Below, piece by piece: positions 27,707 to 36,553 of a DNA stretch of 64,000 nucleotides (positions are counted from its first letter, which is position 1; each line of letters opens with the position of its first letter). Source of the stretch: Chitinophaga filiformis (GTDB lineage: Bacteria > Bacteroidota > Bacteroidia > Chitinophagales > Chitinophagaceae); contig NZ_JAKIRP010000001.1 in assembly GCF_021646545.1 (NCBI RefSeq), positions 186,001-250,000 of the forward strand, read 5' to 3'. Position numbers and translations under genes: made by a program. The notes beneath the pieces were generated by a model. The model was not told the DNA's origin. It saw only the letters and a program-made list of their open reading frames with translations, and made no database searches.

Positions 27707-29371
27707 TTATGAAAGATATTTTCCGACGATCGGCACCCTTCTTCCTACGCCGAAGGCTTTTGACGAGACGCGTATAATAGGGCAAAACTGGTTCCTCTTG
27801 TACTCATTGGTGTTCACCATTTTGAGTGTACGGGCCACCAGAGCCGCATCAAACCCTTGAGCTATGATCTCTTTAGGGCTCTGCCGGCGTTCAATATACT
27901 GATAGAGTATTCTGTCCAGGGTAGCATAATCAGGCAGGCTGTCGCTGTCTTTCTGGTTCGGGCGCAGCTCTGCAGATGGCGCCTTATCGATGATATTCGC
28001 CGGAATAATTTCTTTCTCACGGTTGATATACCGCGCCAGCGCATACACCTGCATTTTATATACGTCTCCCAGCACTGCCAGTCCTCCGGCCATATCGCCG
28101 TAGAGTGTGCCATAACCGGTAGACAATTCACTTTTATTGGAAGTGTTCAGCAGAATATAGCCAAACTTGTTGGCTAGTCCCATCAGCAGGTTTCCCCTGA
28201 TGCGGGACTGGGTGTTTTCTTCTGCCACATTGAAAGGCCGGCCCTCAAAATAAGGATTGAGGGTTTCCAGGAAGCTCTCGTAAATGTCATTAATGCGAAT
28301 GATGTCATAAGGATTATCCAGGTTCTTTGACAACGCTACCGCATCGTCCACAGAATGTTCGGTGGAGTACGGAGATGGCATCAGGATAGCTCTTACATTT
28401 TCCTTTCCGAGTGCCTCTACTGCCAATGCCAGCGTCACTGCGCTGTCAATGCCACCAGAAGATCCCAGAATGGCCTTTTTAAAGCCCATTTTCTGGAAAT
28501 AGTCCTTTATACCCAGTACGATAGCCTGGTAAATGCGGTCGATGTTATATTCGGGCAGTAATTCCATTACCGGTGTGTACACCGTATCAGCTACCGGCTG
28601 TTTGGATTGCAGCAGCACGTCCAGGTCATACCCATCTATCGCTTCTTCGAAATAAGGCAGTTCCTTTACAACATTGCCCTGTGCATCGAAGATGATTGAG
28701 CCGCCGTCAAAGACGATCTCCGTCTGAGAACCAACGGCATTGCAATAGTACATGGGAATACCGTACTTACGCACATTGGCACGGATGATTTCCTTACGGT
28801 TCTGGGCATGATCATAGTCGAACGGAGAGGCAGACAGATTGATCATGACGTCCGGCTGCTGCTCTATCATCTGATCCATCGGGCAAACCCTGTACAAGGG
28901 ATTATCTCCCAGGTTCCAGATATCTTCGCAGATGGTCACTGCCAGCTTCCTGCCTTTAAAAGGCACTACGTTCCAGGCATAGCTGGGCTCAAAGTAGCGG
29001 TATTCATCAAATACATCGTAGGTAGGCAGTAGTGTTTTATGGATCACCTGTTTTACTTCTCCCTCGTGCAGGAACCAGGCAGCATTAAAGAGGTCTTTTC
29101 CTTCCGGCTGTGTATTCCGGCTGGGGCCACCTACCAGTACTCCGATATTGGCCGTATGGGCTTTGATCGTGTCAATAGCAGCATAGGATTGCTGGATAAA
29201 ATCTTCAAACTCCAGGAAGTCCCGGGGCGGATAACCACACACACAAAGCTCAGAGAATACTACCAGGTCAGCGCCCTGCGCTTCGGCTGCTTTAATTCCA
29301 TCCAGGATCTTCTGTGTATTTAACTCGAAATTGCCGATATGATAGTTCTGTTGAGCAAGTATAATTTTCAT
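27707..29371 (-). CDS. nadE: Glutamine-dependent NAD(+) synthetase
   Basis: A 554-residue two-domain enzyme for the last step of NAD synthesis. The N-terminal nitrilase-type glutaminase has the E-K-C triad (E41 in SELCVCGYP, K112 in HKTLLPTYDVF, C148 in VTICEDIW), so glutamine can supply ammonia. The C-terminal synthetase domain has the PP-loop LGSSGGIDSAV (SGGIDS 305-310). The length fits the shorter glutamine-dependent form. It lies 13 nt behind an outer-membrane protein gene on the same strand. Confidence 0.96.
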   Translation of the reverse strand: MKIILAQQNYHIGNFELNTQKILDGIKAAEAQGADLVVFSELCVCGYPPRDFLEFEDFIQQSYAAIDTIKAHTANIGVLVGGPSRNTQPEGKDLFNAAWFLHEGEVKQVIHKTLLPTYDVFDEYRYFEPSYAWNVVPFKGRKLAVTICEDIWNLGDNPLYRVCPMDQMIEQQPDVMINLSASPFDYDHAQNRKEIIRANVRKYGIPMYYCNAVGSQTEIVFDGGSIIFDAQGNVVKELPYFEEAIDGYDLDVLLQSKQPVADTVYTPVMELLPEYNIDRIYQAIVLGIKDYFQKMGFKKAILGSSGGIDSAVTLALAVEALGKENVRAILMPSPYSTEHSVDDAVALSKNLDNPYDIIRINDIYESFLETLNPYFEGRPFNVAEENTQSRIRGNLLMGLANKFGYILLNTSNKSELSTGYGTLYGDMAGGLAVLGDVYKMQVYALARYINREKEIIPANIIDKAPSAELRPNQKDSDSLPDYATLDRILYQYIERRQSPKEIIAQGFDAALVARTLKMVNTNEYKRNQFCPIIRVSSKAFGVGRRVPIVGKYLS

Positions 29372-29384
29372 CTACAAACGTCTT

Positions 29385-30065
29385 TTAAAAGAATAATCCC
29401 AGATTTAATGCAAAGCTATTCATATTTACCTTGCCATCCTCCCATTTTCCATTACGGGTCACATCAATGAATCCGTTCCGGTAGCTGAGGCCTGCCATAC
29501 CGGTTAGCCTGTCGCCCAATGGATATTCAATACCGGCGCCGATCAGCATGCCCACATTGATGGGTGTGATGGTACGCAATACATTCACTTTATTCTCGTT
29601 TGCCTGCAGACTCACTATATCGGCCCTACCGCGTACGGGGAAGCTCAGATAGGTACCGAACTGTCCCCAGAGCCCCAGTCCATTGTCTGCCTCCGTCTTG
29701 AGTTTCAGCGCAAACGGGACTTCTACATACGTGAGTTTCAGTTTATATTCCGCGGGGATCTGGTTATAGCCTTCCAGACCTTTGTTGGCTTCATATTTCA
29801 ATGTACTGCCTGTGGTTGACACCTGTAAACCGGAAGCGATGGCATAACGCCCCGTTTCGTCCAGCAGAAAGTCTGCCATAATGCCAAAGCTGACACCGGC
29901 ACGGGCCCCGTTACGGTCAATGCCTGATTCCTGGGGTTGCAGCCAGAAAACTGTGGGGTCCAGTTTAAAACCCAGCCGCACCCTGTTCTCCTGTATAAAG
30001 TTGCGCTGAGCCTTCAATGCGGCTGCATTTAATAACAAAAACATGATGAATATTCCCTTCCTCAT
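29385..30065 (-). CDS. Outer-membrane beta-barrel protein (PorT/porin-like)
   Basis: A 226-residue exported protein with signal peptide MRKGIFIMFLLLNAAALKAQ. The mature part has alternating amphipathic strands, recurrent Gly/aromatic pairs (RAGVSFGIMADFLL, GLSYRNGFIDV) and ends LNLGLFF with a terminal aromatic residue, all typical of small 8-stranded barrels. It resembles the outer-membrane beta-barrel (PorT) group common in this phylum. It precedes nadE by 13 nt and is divergent from gldB. Specific function is unknown. Confidence 0.8.
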   Translation of the reverse strand: MRKGIFIMFLLLNAAALKAQRNFIQENRVRLGFKLDPTVFWLQPQESGIDRNGARAGVSFGIMADFLLDETGRYAIASGLQVSTTGSTLKYEANKGLEGYNQIPAEYKLKLTYVEVPFALKLKTEADNGLGLWGQFGTYLSFPVRGRADIVSLQANENKVNVLRTITPINVGMLIGAGIEYPLGDRLTGMAGLSYRNGFIDVTRNGKWEDGKVNMNSFALNLGLFF

Positions 30066-30132
30066 ATAATTTTACCTTTTTTTTAATACAAGCTATATAA
30101 TATTTTTACCTATTCGTAGTTAGATATTAAGT

Positions 30133-31182
30133 ATGCGAAATTACATTAATAAATTAGCCGGTAACACTCAGGGTTTACTGTCCGCACTCATCCTTATATG
30201 TTGTGTCTCTGCCTGTAAGCACAAAAACGTGCCAGATGTGAGCCATATTGCCGTGAATGTGCAAATTGACCGTTTTGACCAGGCATTGTATAAACTGGAT
30301 ACCAACAACATTCAACCGGGGCTCCAACAGCTGGCAAAGACGTATCCCAACTTCCTGCCTGCTTACATCGAGCATATCATGAATTTCGGACCTTATGCCG
30401 ACACCAGCAAAATGATACTGTTGCAGACCCGTATGCTTGTCGGTAACAGCGACTACCGGATGCTACAGGATTCTATCAATGCACATTTTCCTAAGCTGGA
30501 TGTGCTGGAAAACGAGCTGGCGCAAAGCTTCCGCTACATCAAATACTACATTCCTTCATTTCCTCTTCCACGGAAAATAGTCGCTTTCAGTTCCGTGATC
30601 AGTAATTACGGCGCCGTGACTGTTGATTCTGTGCTGGGTATAGGATTGGATATGTACCTGGGAAAAGATTTCCCGATATATCCCATGCTACCTGACTACC
30701 CTATGTATATGATCCGCAAATTCTCTCCTGAATATATTACGACCAACTGTATCCAGGTACTGGCGCAGCAGGCGTACCCCGGTGCAGAGGCAGGCGAACA
30801 ACTGATCAATCAACTGGTAAGCGCCGGCAAACAACAATACTTCCTGGAACAGGTGTTGCCGGAAACTGAAGATAGTATCCGCCTAGGATATACGAAGGAA
30901 CAGATGGAGTGGTGTAATGACAGTGAATTAATGATCTGGCAATATTTTGTACAACAAAACCTGTTGTATAAGTCGGACTGGCAGAGCAATATGCACTTCA
31001 TGAATGATGGCCCTACTACGCAGGGGATGCCAGAAGGGGCGCCAGGCAGAATCGGACCGTTTGTGGGTTGGAAGATTGTAAAGGAGTATATGAAACAACA
31101 TCCTGAGGTAACGCTGCAACAGCTGATGGAGAATAAGAATGCGATGCAGATATTTTCACAGTCGAAGTATAGGCCGAAGTGA
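30133..31182 (+). CDS. gldB: Gliding motility lipoprotein GldB
   Basis: A 349-residue lipoprotein: a hydrophobic signal (LLSALILICCVSAC) with lipidated C28, then the GldB domain with QIDRFDQALYKLD near the start, YYIPSFPLPRKIVAF in the middle, and the C-terminal APGRIGPFVGWKIVKEYM. GldB is needed for assembly or stability of the gliding/type IX secretion machinery in Flavobacterium. Whether this organism glides cannot be told. The gene ends 6 nt from a convergent PIN pseudogene. Confidence 0.88.
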   Translation: MRNYINKLAGNTQGLLSALILICCVSACKHKNVPDVSHIAVNVQIDRFDQALYKLDTNNIQPGLQQLAKTYPNFLPAYIEHIMNFGPYADTSKMILLQTRMLVGNSDYRMLQDSINAHFPKLDVLENELAQSFRYIKYYIPSFPLPRKIVAFSSVISNYGAVTVDSVLGIGLDMYLGKDFPIYPMLPDYPMYMIRKFSPEYITTNCIQVLAQQAYPGAEAGEQLINQLVSAGKQQYFLEQVLPETEDSIRLGYTKEQMEWCNDSELMIWQYFVQQNLLYKSDWQSNMHFMNDGPTTQGMPEGAPGRIGPFVGWKIVKEYMKQHPEVTLQQLMENKNAMQIFSQSKYRPK

Positions 31183-31188
31183 GTACCG

Positions 31189-31669
31189 CTACAAATCTAG
31201 TAATCCAAATACACTGGTATGCTTATCATGCAGGTTGATGAGCTGGAATTTCGGCATATCTTTTTCTTTTAAAAGTTTATAGATCTTAATACTCTCAACG
31301 TCCGAGGTTAAATAATAGGCGACAGCAGACTCTATATCAGCCTGGGGCAAATAGTTTGGTGTCGTTAGGAATTATTTTCCTGTCCGGCAAATTGAGCATG
31401 TTCCTATTTTCAAAGACAATTCTGGCAAGTTGCCCTGCTCTTTTTGCATGTTGCATATTAAAAGGGCTGACCTGCAGATGTCTCATCGGAAGCTCATCTA
31501 CAGTACCTTTGACACAATATTCTGCAATGGATATTGTAGAGATGAGCATGGGCATTTCCTACTCAAGAAAGTATCTAAAATATCCTGCTGCATTCACTGA
31601 CAAAGGATCGTCAGTCTTCAATAGGCGGAGAAAGAAGCTGGTATCCAGCAAAATAGATTTATGCATCAT
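31189..31669 (-). pseudogene. PIN-domain protein pseudogene (nonsense codon plus frameshift)
   Basis: Starting at ATG 31669 the frame reads HKSILLDTSFFLRLLK, the N-terminal strand of a PIN nuclease domain with its first Asp. An in-frame TAG at 31559-31561 interrupts it, then the same frame continues through MPMLISTISIAEYCVKG (with the conserved Glu) to LPDRKIIPNDTKLFA. There a 4-nt run (GGGG on the plus strand, 31344-31347) shifts the frame. After removing one base, the sequence continues QADIESAVAYYLTSDVES and LINLHDKHTSVFGLLDL to a TAG at 31189. Joined, it makes a full-length protein of about 159 residues. It overlaps the upstream partner gene by 11 nt. Confidence 0.85.
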
Positions 31670-32342
31670 ACCCTCCCCTTATTTCTCTCAACCAATCATC
31701 TGCATCGATGTCTTTAAGCCAGTTATTTTGTGCCTTTGCTCTTAGTGAATTCAGATAATCGTCATCATACTTAGGCCGATAGTCAATCAGTTCAACAAAC
31801 TGCAGGGACGACCGATCTAATTCACCCGTTTCTACATGCTGTTTGCCAATCGCCCTTATGCCGTATGTACGGTAAAGAATGTTATTCTCCAGCGTGGTCA
31901 GATAGTCTTTATTAGTATGGATGTTTAATATGCCAAAATCATCCGTTACCAGGTGAATACTGGACCTCTCTTTTCCACCAATACTTGTCACCTTACCATA
32001 GAAGTAGAATTCTGCTTCAGCCCAGATGGCTTCTGTTCTAAAAAATTTAGTTCCCTGATCAATTCTGACTACATTGGAATCTTCCATTGAAGTCTTAATT
32101 TCAAATGCATAATGCTTCCTCACAGCGATGTGCTGTAAGGCTTCAAACGCTTTAGCCGTAGGCAGGTCCAGAAAATCTACAGATTGACTTTTACCCACCT
32201 GTCCCACTATTGCATTAAAACCGATAACATACTGCATGGATGTTTTAAAAATGTGCCTTACAGAGCCTTCCTCCAACTGGTAAGTTATTGGCAATCTCTC
32301 TTTCTTATCACCAGGAACAATCAGACTTTCCGCCTGTTCCAA
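31659..32342 (-). CDS. Conserved hypothetical, partner of the PIN pseudogene (start codon apparently lost)
   Basis: A 227-residue frame from a TTG at 32342, overlapping the PIN gene by 11 nt as in paired modules. The frame is open another 36 codons upstream, to the TAA at 32451-32453, and that extension (EKIGYIEIRITGAKGSNDL and following) reads as genuine protein. No ATG/GTG/TTG exists at its natural N-terminus: the codon before EKIGY is ATC at 32439-32441, preceded by ATT. Either a rare start is used or the start codon has mutated. Features are KHYAFEIKTSMED and a C-terminal NNWLKDIDADDWLREIRGG. Function is unknown; an antitoxin-like role is a guess from position. Confidence 0.6.
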   Translation of the reverse strand: MEQAESLIVPGDKKERLPITYQLEEGSVRHIFKTSMQYVIGFNAIVGQVGKSQSVDFLDLPTAKAFEALQHIAVRKHYAFEIKTSMEDSNVVRIDQGTKFFRTEAIWAEAEFYFYGKVTSIGGKERSSIHLVTDDFGILNIHTNKDYLTTLENNILYRTYGIRAIGKQHVETGELDRSSLQFVELIDYRPKYDDDYLNSLRAKAQNNWLKDIDADDWLREIRGGYDA

Positions 32343-32484
32343 TACCTCTCTTACCTCTCTGATATCATAATTATCCAGAGTCAGATCATTGCTACCCTTT
32401 GCACCTGTGATTCTGATTTCTATGTATCCTATCTTCTCGATAAAACAAATTTAACGAACCCTCCCAAACATTCATCTGTTCATT

Positions 32485-33363
32485 TCATCCATTCACCGGT
32501 TTCCCACCCAGCACATCCACCACCGTCTCTCCCGGCAATATCCTGAACACTGGAATATTCAACGCATATCTTTCACACAACTGCCGGATCGCGCTATCAA
32601 TCTGTTCTGCAGAATACCGTGAAGAGAAATGCCCCAATATCAGTTGCTCAATATTACTTCCACTCACCATCTCTATCACTTCATCCAGCCTGCTGTGTTT
32701 ATTCTTGTGTGCATATACTTTGATCTCCTCTTCTCTCTCCAGGAAAGTTGCTTCATGGATAAGGATCTGCGAATCATTCCACTGTGTCAGGTCTTCTACC
32801 GGCGTATCTCCTGAATAGCTGAGTATATTTGTCCGGACCTCCACAGTAGTACCTTCCTTCCCATGTTGCAACCCTATCCTGCGGATCTCTTCTCCGGACA
32901 GTCCGGCTAACTCAGGTTTGAGCTTACGTTTTGTCTGCATGACTTTAAAGCCCAGACTCCTGATAATTTCCGGAGGTACTGGCACATGCCCGTTACGTAC
33001 AGGTATCACTAAGATATCATCCTTCACCCTAATCTCATCTCCTGGTGATGCAGGCTCCCAGACTGTCCCCACTGCATAGGGATCAAATTGCTGAAAGAAG
33101 GCCTGCATGTATGGGAAAGAGCGGGAATCTTTCGGATAGTGAATAACAGGATATCCTTCCCTTGCATTCAGCTGATTGAATTGCAGTAGTCCTGTAAGAT
33201 GATCCCTGTCTGCATGTGAGATAAAAGCATGATTGATCTTCCTGCTTTTCTGCAGTAAAGCAGACATCATACCGTCTCCTGCATCCAGCAAAATCCCCAG
33301 CTCTTCGATGAAATACCAGGTAGAAAATAAAGCAGTAGAATAACCTGTGATCGTTAATTCCAT
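32485..33363 (-). CDS. RNase Z-like metallo-beta-lactamase-fold hydrolase
   Basis: A 292-residue MBL-fold protein of the ribonuclease Z-like group. The metal-binding motif is SHADRDHLTGL (H50, D54, H55), with later ligands in YSGDTPVEDL and LILGHFSSRY, and HEATFLEREEE downstream. The first histidine pair is reduced (HxxxDH instead of HxHxDH), unlike canonical RNase Z (SHLHGDH). It may therefore be a paralogue with another substrate rather than the tRNA 3'-processing enzyme. It is a single-gene unit. Confidence 0.82.
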   Translation of the reverse strand: MELTITGYSTALFSTWYFIEELGILLDAGDGMMSALLQKSRKINHAFISHADRDHLTGLLQFNQLNAREGYPVIHYPKDSRSFPYMQAFFQQFDPYAVGTVWEPASPGDEIRVKDDILVIPVRNGHVPVPPEIIRSLGFKVMQTKRKLKPELAGLSGEEIRRIGLQHGKEGTTVEVRTNILSYSGDTPVEDLTQWNDSQILIHEATFLEREEEIKVYAHKNKHSRLDEVIEMVSGSNIEQLILGHFSSRYSAEQIDSAIRQLCERYALNIPVFRILPGETVVDVLGGKPVNG

Positions 33364-33514
33364 TGGACGTTCTTCAAGTCAATAGTAAGGCTGCTGATAT
33401 GTCTGTACAGATTTACCTGTCGTCTTTCAACGGGACAATATTTCACTTTCCAAAGACAGCATTGCAGCACCCCGAAAGGCGCTTTCATTCAGCAAATAAA
33501 GGGCAAAAAGTAAA

Positions 33515-33901
33515 TCAATTTAGCTTAAAAGGGACGATCATCTGAAATTCGGGGATCTTGACCTCAAACAGCTTCTTATTCAGCTGATTTTCCATCTGGT
33601 AAGTACCGTACATTTTGCCGATCTCTGTACGCAGATTGGAACCTGAGACATATTGGTAGCTTTCAGATGGAGCGAGCAGTGGTTGTACACCCACTACGCC
33701 TTCTCCCTCCACTTCACGATGTGTACCGTTGGAGTCTATAATGTACCAGTGGCGGCGGAGGAGCTTGATAGGGAAAGTATTGTTGTTCTCGATTGTGATA
33801 CGGTAGGCGAACATAAACTCACTACCAATCGGATTTGAATAGTCCGGCTGATAGAATGTCTCCACACTGATGGTAATTCCGTCTGTTACTTTTTTTACCA
33901 T
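33515..33901 (-). CDS. apaG: ApaG domain protein
   Basis: A 128-residue single-domain protein with an immunoglobulin-like beta fold. Signature stretches are FAYRITIENNNTFPIKLLRRHW, GEGVVGVQPLLAPSESYQYVSG and YGTYQM, covering the whole family length. ApaG was linked to Co2+ resistance/Mg2+ efflux in enterobacteria but its biochemical role is unclear. No linked metal gene is nearby. Confidence 0.93.
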   Translation of the reverse strand: MVKKVTDGITISVETFYQPDYSNPIGSEFMFAYRITIENNNTFPIKLLRRHWYIIDSNGTHREVEGEGVVGVQPLLAPSESYQYVSGSNLRTEIGKMYGTYQMENQLNKKLFEVKIPEFQMIVPFKLN

Positions 33902-34043
33902 AAAACACCTCCGTTTAACGTAAAAATAAGCAAAATATATCCAGTAGTACTAAAAATTATATGATGGGGCAGACTTTAACTTTTCGTTTAGAAGTAGTAC
34001 AGATGGGCTTCCGGGCAAACCTAAGCGACTGATTAAAAGCCGT

Positions 34044-34370
34044 TTAAAGTATCTTCACATGATTCATGATCTCCGCATCCCGCTCTGCAGCCCTGGCCGC
34101 TACTTCAAACCGGTTGGCGTGATAGCCTACTCTGACACATTCCCAGAAGTACTTCCAGAGAAAAGGTACCAGCCCCAGCTCCCGATATTGCATTACATGA
34201 CATATTTCATGCCGGACCCACCATGTGTGGCGCAGAAAGTTCTCCCTGCTGGTGCCATGCAGGTGGATCGTCCTTCCAATGACCATGGCTATCTGATTTC
34301 CACCCATATAACGTGCCGCCAGACGGGCCAGAAAGGATCTTTCTTTTATGTAACAGGTTACAGGTTCCAT
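34044..34370 (-). CDS. Small HExxH putative metallopeptidase (DUF4157-like)
   Basis: A 108-residue protein with the zinc-binding motif VRHEICHVMQYRE (HEICH 54-58) and a downstream NRFEVAARAAERDAE segment that supplies a candidate third ligand (Glu). The short length and the motif order resemble the eCIS-associated DUF4157 domain when it occurs alone. No signal peptide is seen. Catalytic activity is inferred from the motif only. A long AT-rich hairpin lies directly upstream. Confidence 0.7.
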   Translation of the reverse strand: MEPVTCYIKERSFLARLAARYMGGNQIAMVIGRTIHLHGTSRENFLRHTWWVRHEICHVMQYRELGLVPFLWKYFWECVRVGYHANRFEVAARAAERDAEIMNHVKIL

Positions 34371-34390
34371 GACGCATGTAAAAATACAAT

Positions 34391-34459
34391 TTAGGAATTA
34401 GTATTAAGAATTAAGTAGTTACGCGGTAATAATTTCTTATTCTTAATACTAATTCCTAA
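34391..34459 (-). terminator. Near-perfect long hairpin after the DUF5777 gene
   Basis: Arms 34391-34415 (TTAGGAATTAGTATTAAGAA then TTAAG) and 34436-34459 are complementary over 24 positions with one bulged T; the loop is 20 nt. It lies 3 nt beyond the DUF5777 stop codon on the minus strand. Confidence 0.65.
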
Positions 34460-34462
34460 CTA

Positions 34463-35386
34463 TCACAGAGAGAATCTCCTGGAAATATTGAATCCCCACC
34501 TGAACTGCCCCTGTAACCAGGATGTGGTGGTTTCAGGAATAAACTGGTTCTCCAGGATGGCGGTCGAATTGGTAAAGTTCACATGGAATACGTGCCCGCC
34601 TGTTTCAATTTCCAGACCTACTGCCAGTGGATTGTACAGCTTCCGGCCCTGCTGTTTAAAATAGTCCTTGCTCTCCTGGCTGCGGAAAGGATAGAAGTAT
34701 TCTACCAGCAAGCCGATACGCCTGGAAAACTTGAGCCGTCCGCCTGCTCCCAGTGCGAAAATGTCATTTTCGTCCAGGTACCCTACCCGGTTACGGTGTA
34801 CCAGCGTCGGCAACAAGGTCAGGGAAAGATTACGGTTGAATTTGCGGGCAATGATCACCTGCCCTGTATACGAAAGACGATCAGTGAATTTGCCGAAGTA
34901 GCTTGCATCGGAAACCGTTTCGCTCGACGTCATCGCGCTCACCACAGAATTACCAAACAGGGTAATGGTCACAGGCATGCGATCGTCTGTGGTCTGTTGT
35001 AGCAGTTTATATTTCGCCAGCCCTTCATATAACTCTGTAAGGCTGCCGGAACCTTTGGTACGGCCAATGCCTACCATCAGACGGTCTGTGACGCCGTACT
35101 CGAAAGCAATACGAACGTCGGCCGAGTTGTCCATTCCAAAGAAGGTCTTAGGACCACCGAATTCACCCCCCAGATCGCCGAAATGGTGCGCTACCCTGAA
35201 GTCGAGCTCGCGTTTTTTCAGGGTTTCAGGAGAATGTCCCTGTATAATACGGGTTGACTTGTAAGTGGCGATCACCGGTTCATGCGTCTTGACTTCGTCT
35301 TTTGCCATCAGCGCTTCCAGACTATCCTGGGCAAAAGTGTTCAGTCCCAGGCAACAGCCCAGGAACAGCAGATAAATATGTTTCAT
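34463..35386 (-). CDS. DUF5777 beta-barrel protein, outer-membrane
   Basis: A 307-residue exported protein with signal peptide MKHIYLLFLGCCLGLNTFAQ. The mature part has LDFRVAHHFGDLGGEFGG, then VRIAFEYGVTDRLMVGIGRT, and long runs of alternating residues ending in RRFSL, consistent with a barrel. These fit the DUF5777 family, found in Bacteroidota next to YceI and cytochrome c-type genes, as here. It is the last gene of a three-gene operon, 27 nt after YceI. Confidence 0.85.
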   Translation of the reverse strand: MKHIYLLFLGCCLGLNTFAQDSLEALMAKDEVKTHEPVIATYKSTRIIQGHSPETLKKRELDFRVAHHFGDLGGEFGGPKTFFGMDNSADVRIAFEYGVTDRLMVGIGRTKGSGSLTELYEGLAKYKLLQQTTDDRMPVTITLFGNSVVSAMTSSETVSDASYFGKFTDRLSYTGQVIIARKFNRNLSLTLLPTLVHRNRVGYLDENDIFALGAGGRLKFSRRIGLLVEYFYPFRSQESKDYFKQQGRKLYNPLAVGLEIETGGHVFHVNFTNSTAILENQFIPETTTSWLQGQFRWGFNISRRFSL

Positions 35387-35413
35387 AGGTTCTGACAGAT
35401 TAAAAGGATTTTA

Positions 35414-35959
35414 TCAGGTTGCGGCAGTATAAGCAGCGTTTACTGTTACTTCCACCACTTCCGCAATGTTTTTGATGACGAGTGTCGGTATTTTGATATG
35501 ATGGTCAGCCAACCTCACGTTGAATTTGGCATTAGCAGCAGGTTTCCCGTCTTTGACAGTAATAGTTGCTTTCTCATGGTATGTTTTATCTACACCATGA
35601 AGCGACAGCGTGCCATCTACTACCACCTCGTAGGTGCCGTCTTTGTGCAGGTCAGGAGGTGATACCAGTTTGCCCTTAAAAACGGCATGAGGATATTTGT
35701 CACTCTCCAGGTAATTCTCATTGAAATGCTCTTCCATGAGCTGCTTCTTAAACTTAAAGGTATTGACAGCCACTTTAAAGTACACTTCGCCCGTTTTCAG
35801 GTTGATAGCAGATACGCCCTTATTTGAAGTAGCGTCAATATCTTCTACGGGTGTGGCTGAAAAAAAAGATAGTGCAGTGTTCCGGCAGGTAAAAACATCC
35901 TGTGCAAAGCCGGCGTGGGCAAGGAACAATCCTGCAAGCATGGTAATGATCTGTTTCAT
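35414..35959 (-). CDS. YceI family periplasmic protein
   Basis: A 181-residue lipocalin-like protein that binds long polyisoprenoid-type molecules in characterised relatives. The start at ATG 35959 gives the signal peptide MKQIITMLAGLFLAHAGFAQ; the frame stays open 19 codons further, but that extension has no signal and would overlap the regulatory space before the gene. The YceI core is seen in FKKQLMEEHFNENYLESDKYP, HAVFKGKLVSPPDL and SLHGVDKTYHEKATITV. It follows the haem-motif lipoprotein by 26 nt. Confidence 0.9.
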   Translation of the reverse strand: MKQIITMLAGLFLAHAGFAQDVFTCRNTALSFFSATPVEDIDATSNKGVSAINLKTGEVYFKVAVNTFKFKKQLMEEHFNENYLESDKYPHAVFKGKLVSPPDLHKDGTYEVVVDGTLSLHGVDKTYHEKATITVKDGKPAANAKFNVRLADHHIKIPTLVIKNIAEVVEVTVNAAYTAAT

Positions 35960-35985
35960 TGTAGACTGTTTTACATTATGGGTTA

Positions 35986-36363
35986 TCAATCTGGCATACC
36001 ATGTGAGAGCCAGCAATTAATAGAGTCGCGCGTTCCTTCACTCAGCTTCCCGCGGGGAGGCATATCGGCATTGGCGCTTGTAACCCGCTCACGGAAGATG
36101 GCTTCATTCGCGTTGAGATAGGTCTTCAACTTTTCCAGTGTAGAGAAATCCGACACAACAAAACTTCCCGTTCCTTTATGACAGGCGCCATTCGTGCATC
36201 TGCTGGAAATGGTTGTCATAATGTAGGCGGAGGTGATCACTGCGGTATCGCAGGCAGTGGGTTCAATTCCTGGATCTGGTGCGGGAGCCTGTTCGGCCGT
36301 ACAACTGTACACAAAGAACATAAGCACCAAAGGAAACAGTGCTGTTTTCATAGGTTTTTTCAT
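35986..36363 (-). CDS. Lipoprotein with CX4CH haem-like motif
   Basis: A 125-residue lipoprotein; the signal ends LMFFVYSC with lipidated C21. The mature part has SRCTNGACHKG (C56, C61, H62), a CX4CH variant of the cytochrome c haem-attachment motif, and a later MPPRGKL with M101 as possible axial ligand, in the order and spacing of small class I cytochrome c domains. CX4CH sites are known in some multihaem cytochromes and in cytochrome-like domains of this phylum. It is the first gene of the operon with YceI and DUF5777. Covalent haem binding is inferred. Confidence 0.75.
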   Translation of the reverse strand: MKKPMKTALFPLVLMFFVYSCTAEQAPAPDPGIEPTACDTAVITSAYIMTTISSRCTNGACHKGTGSFVVSDFSTLEKLKTYLNANEAIFRERVTSANADMPPRGKLSEGTRDSINCWLSHGMPD

Positions 36364-36428
36364 TTCACTTGAGTTTGGCGGGTTTGACCCGGGTCTTTTA
36401 TGGTTATCGGCAGTTATAACGCCTGCGA

Positions 36429-36436
36429 CAAAAATA
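36429..36436 (-). promoter_or_regulatory. -7 box TATTTTTG of the haem-lipoprotein operon
   Basis: A perfect TAnnTTTG element on the minus strand, 65 nt upstream of the lipoprotein start. A matching TATATTTG on the plus strand at 36456-36463 faces the opposite way, and the two sit in a GACAAA/TTTGTC inverted repeat, so the region may hold divergent promoters. No clear -33 elements. Confidence 0.4.
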
Positions 36437-36553
36437 TATTATATAATTGACACTCTATATTTGTCACATAATTCATCTTTATTTTTTGAGTATTTCTTAG
36501 TTATCGCCATCACCAATTATAGTGATGTATATGGACTATCAACTGAATTTTAA

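Noticed and set aside
33363-33545. A 60-codon plus-strand frame between the RNase Z-like gene and apaG
   Set aside because: No recognisable features, no upstream signal, and it overlaps the apaG end.
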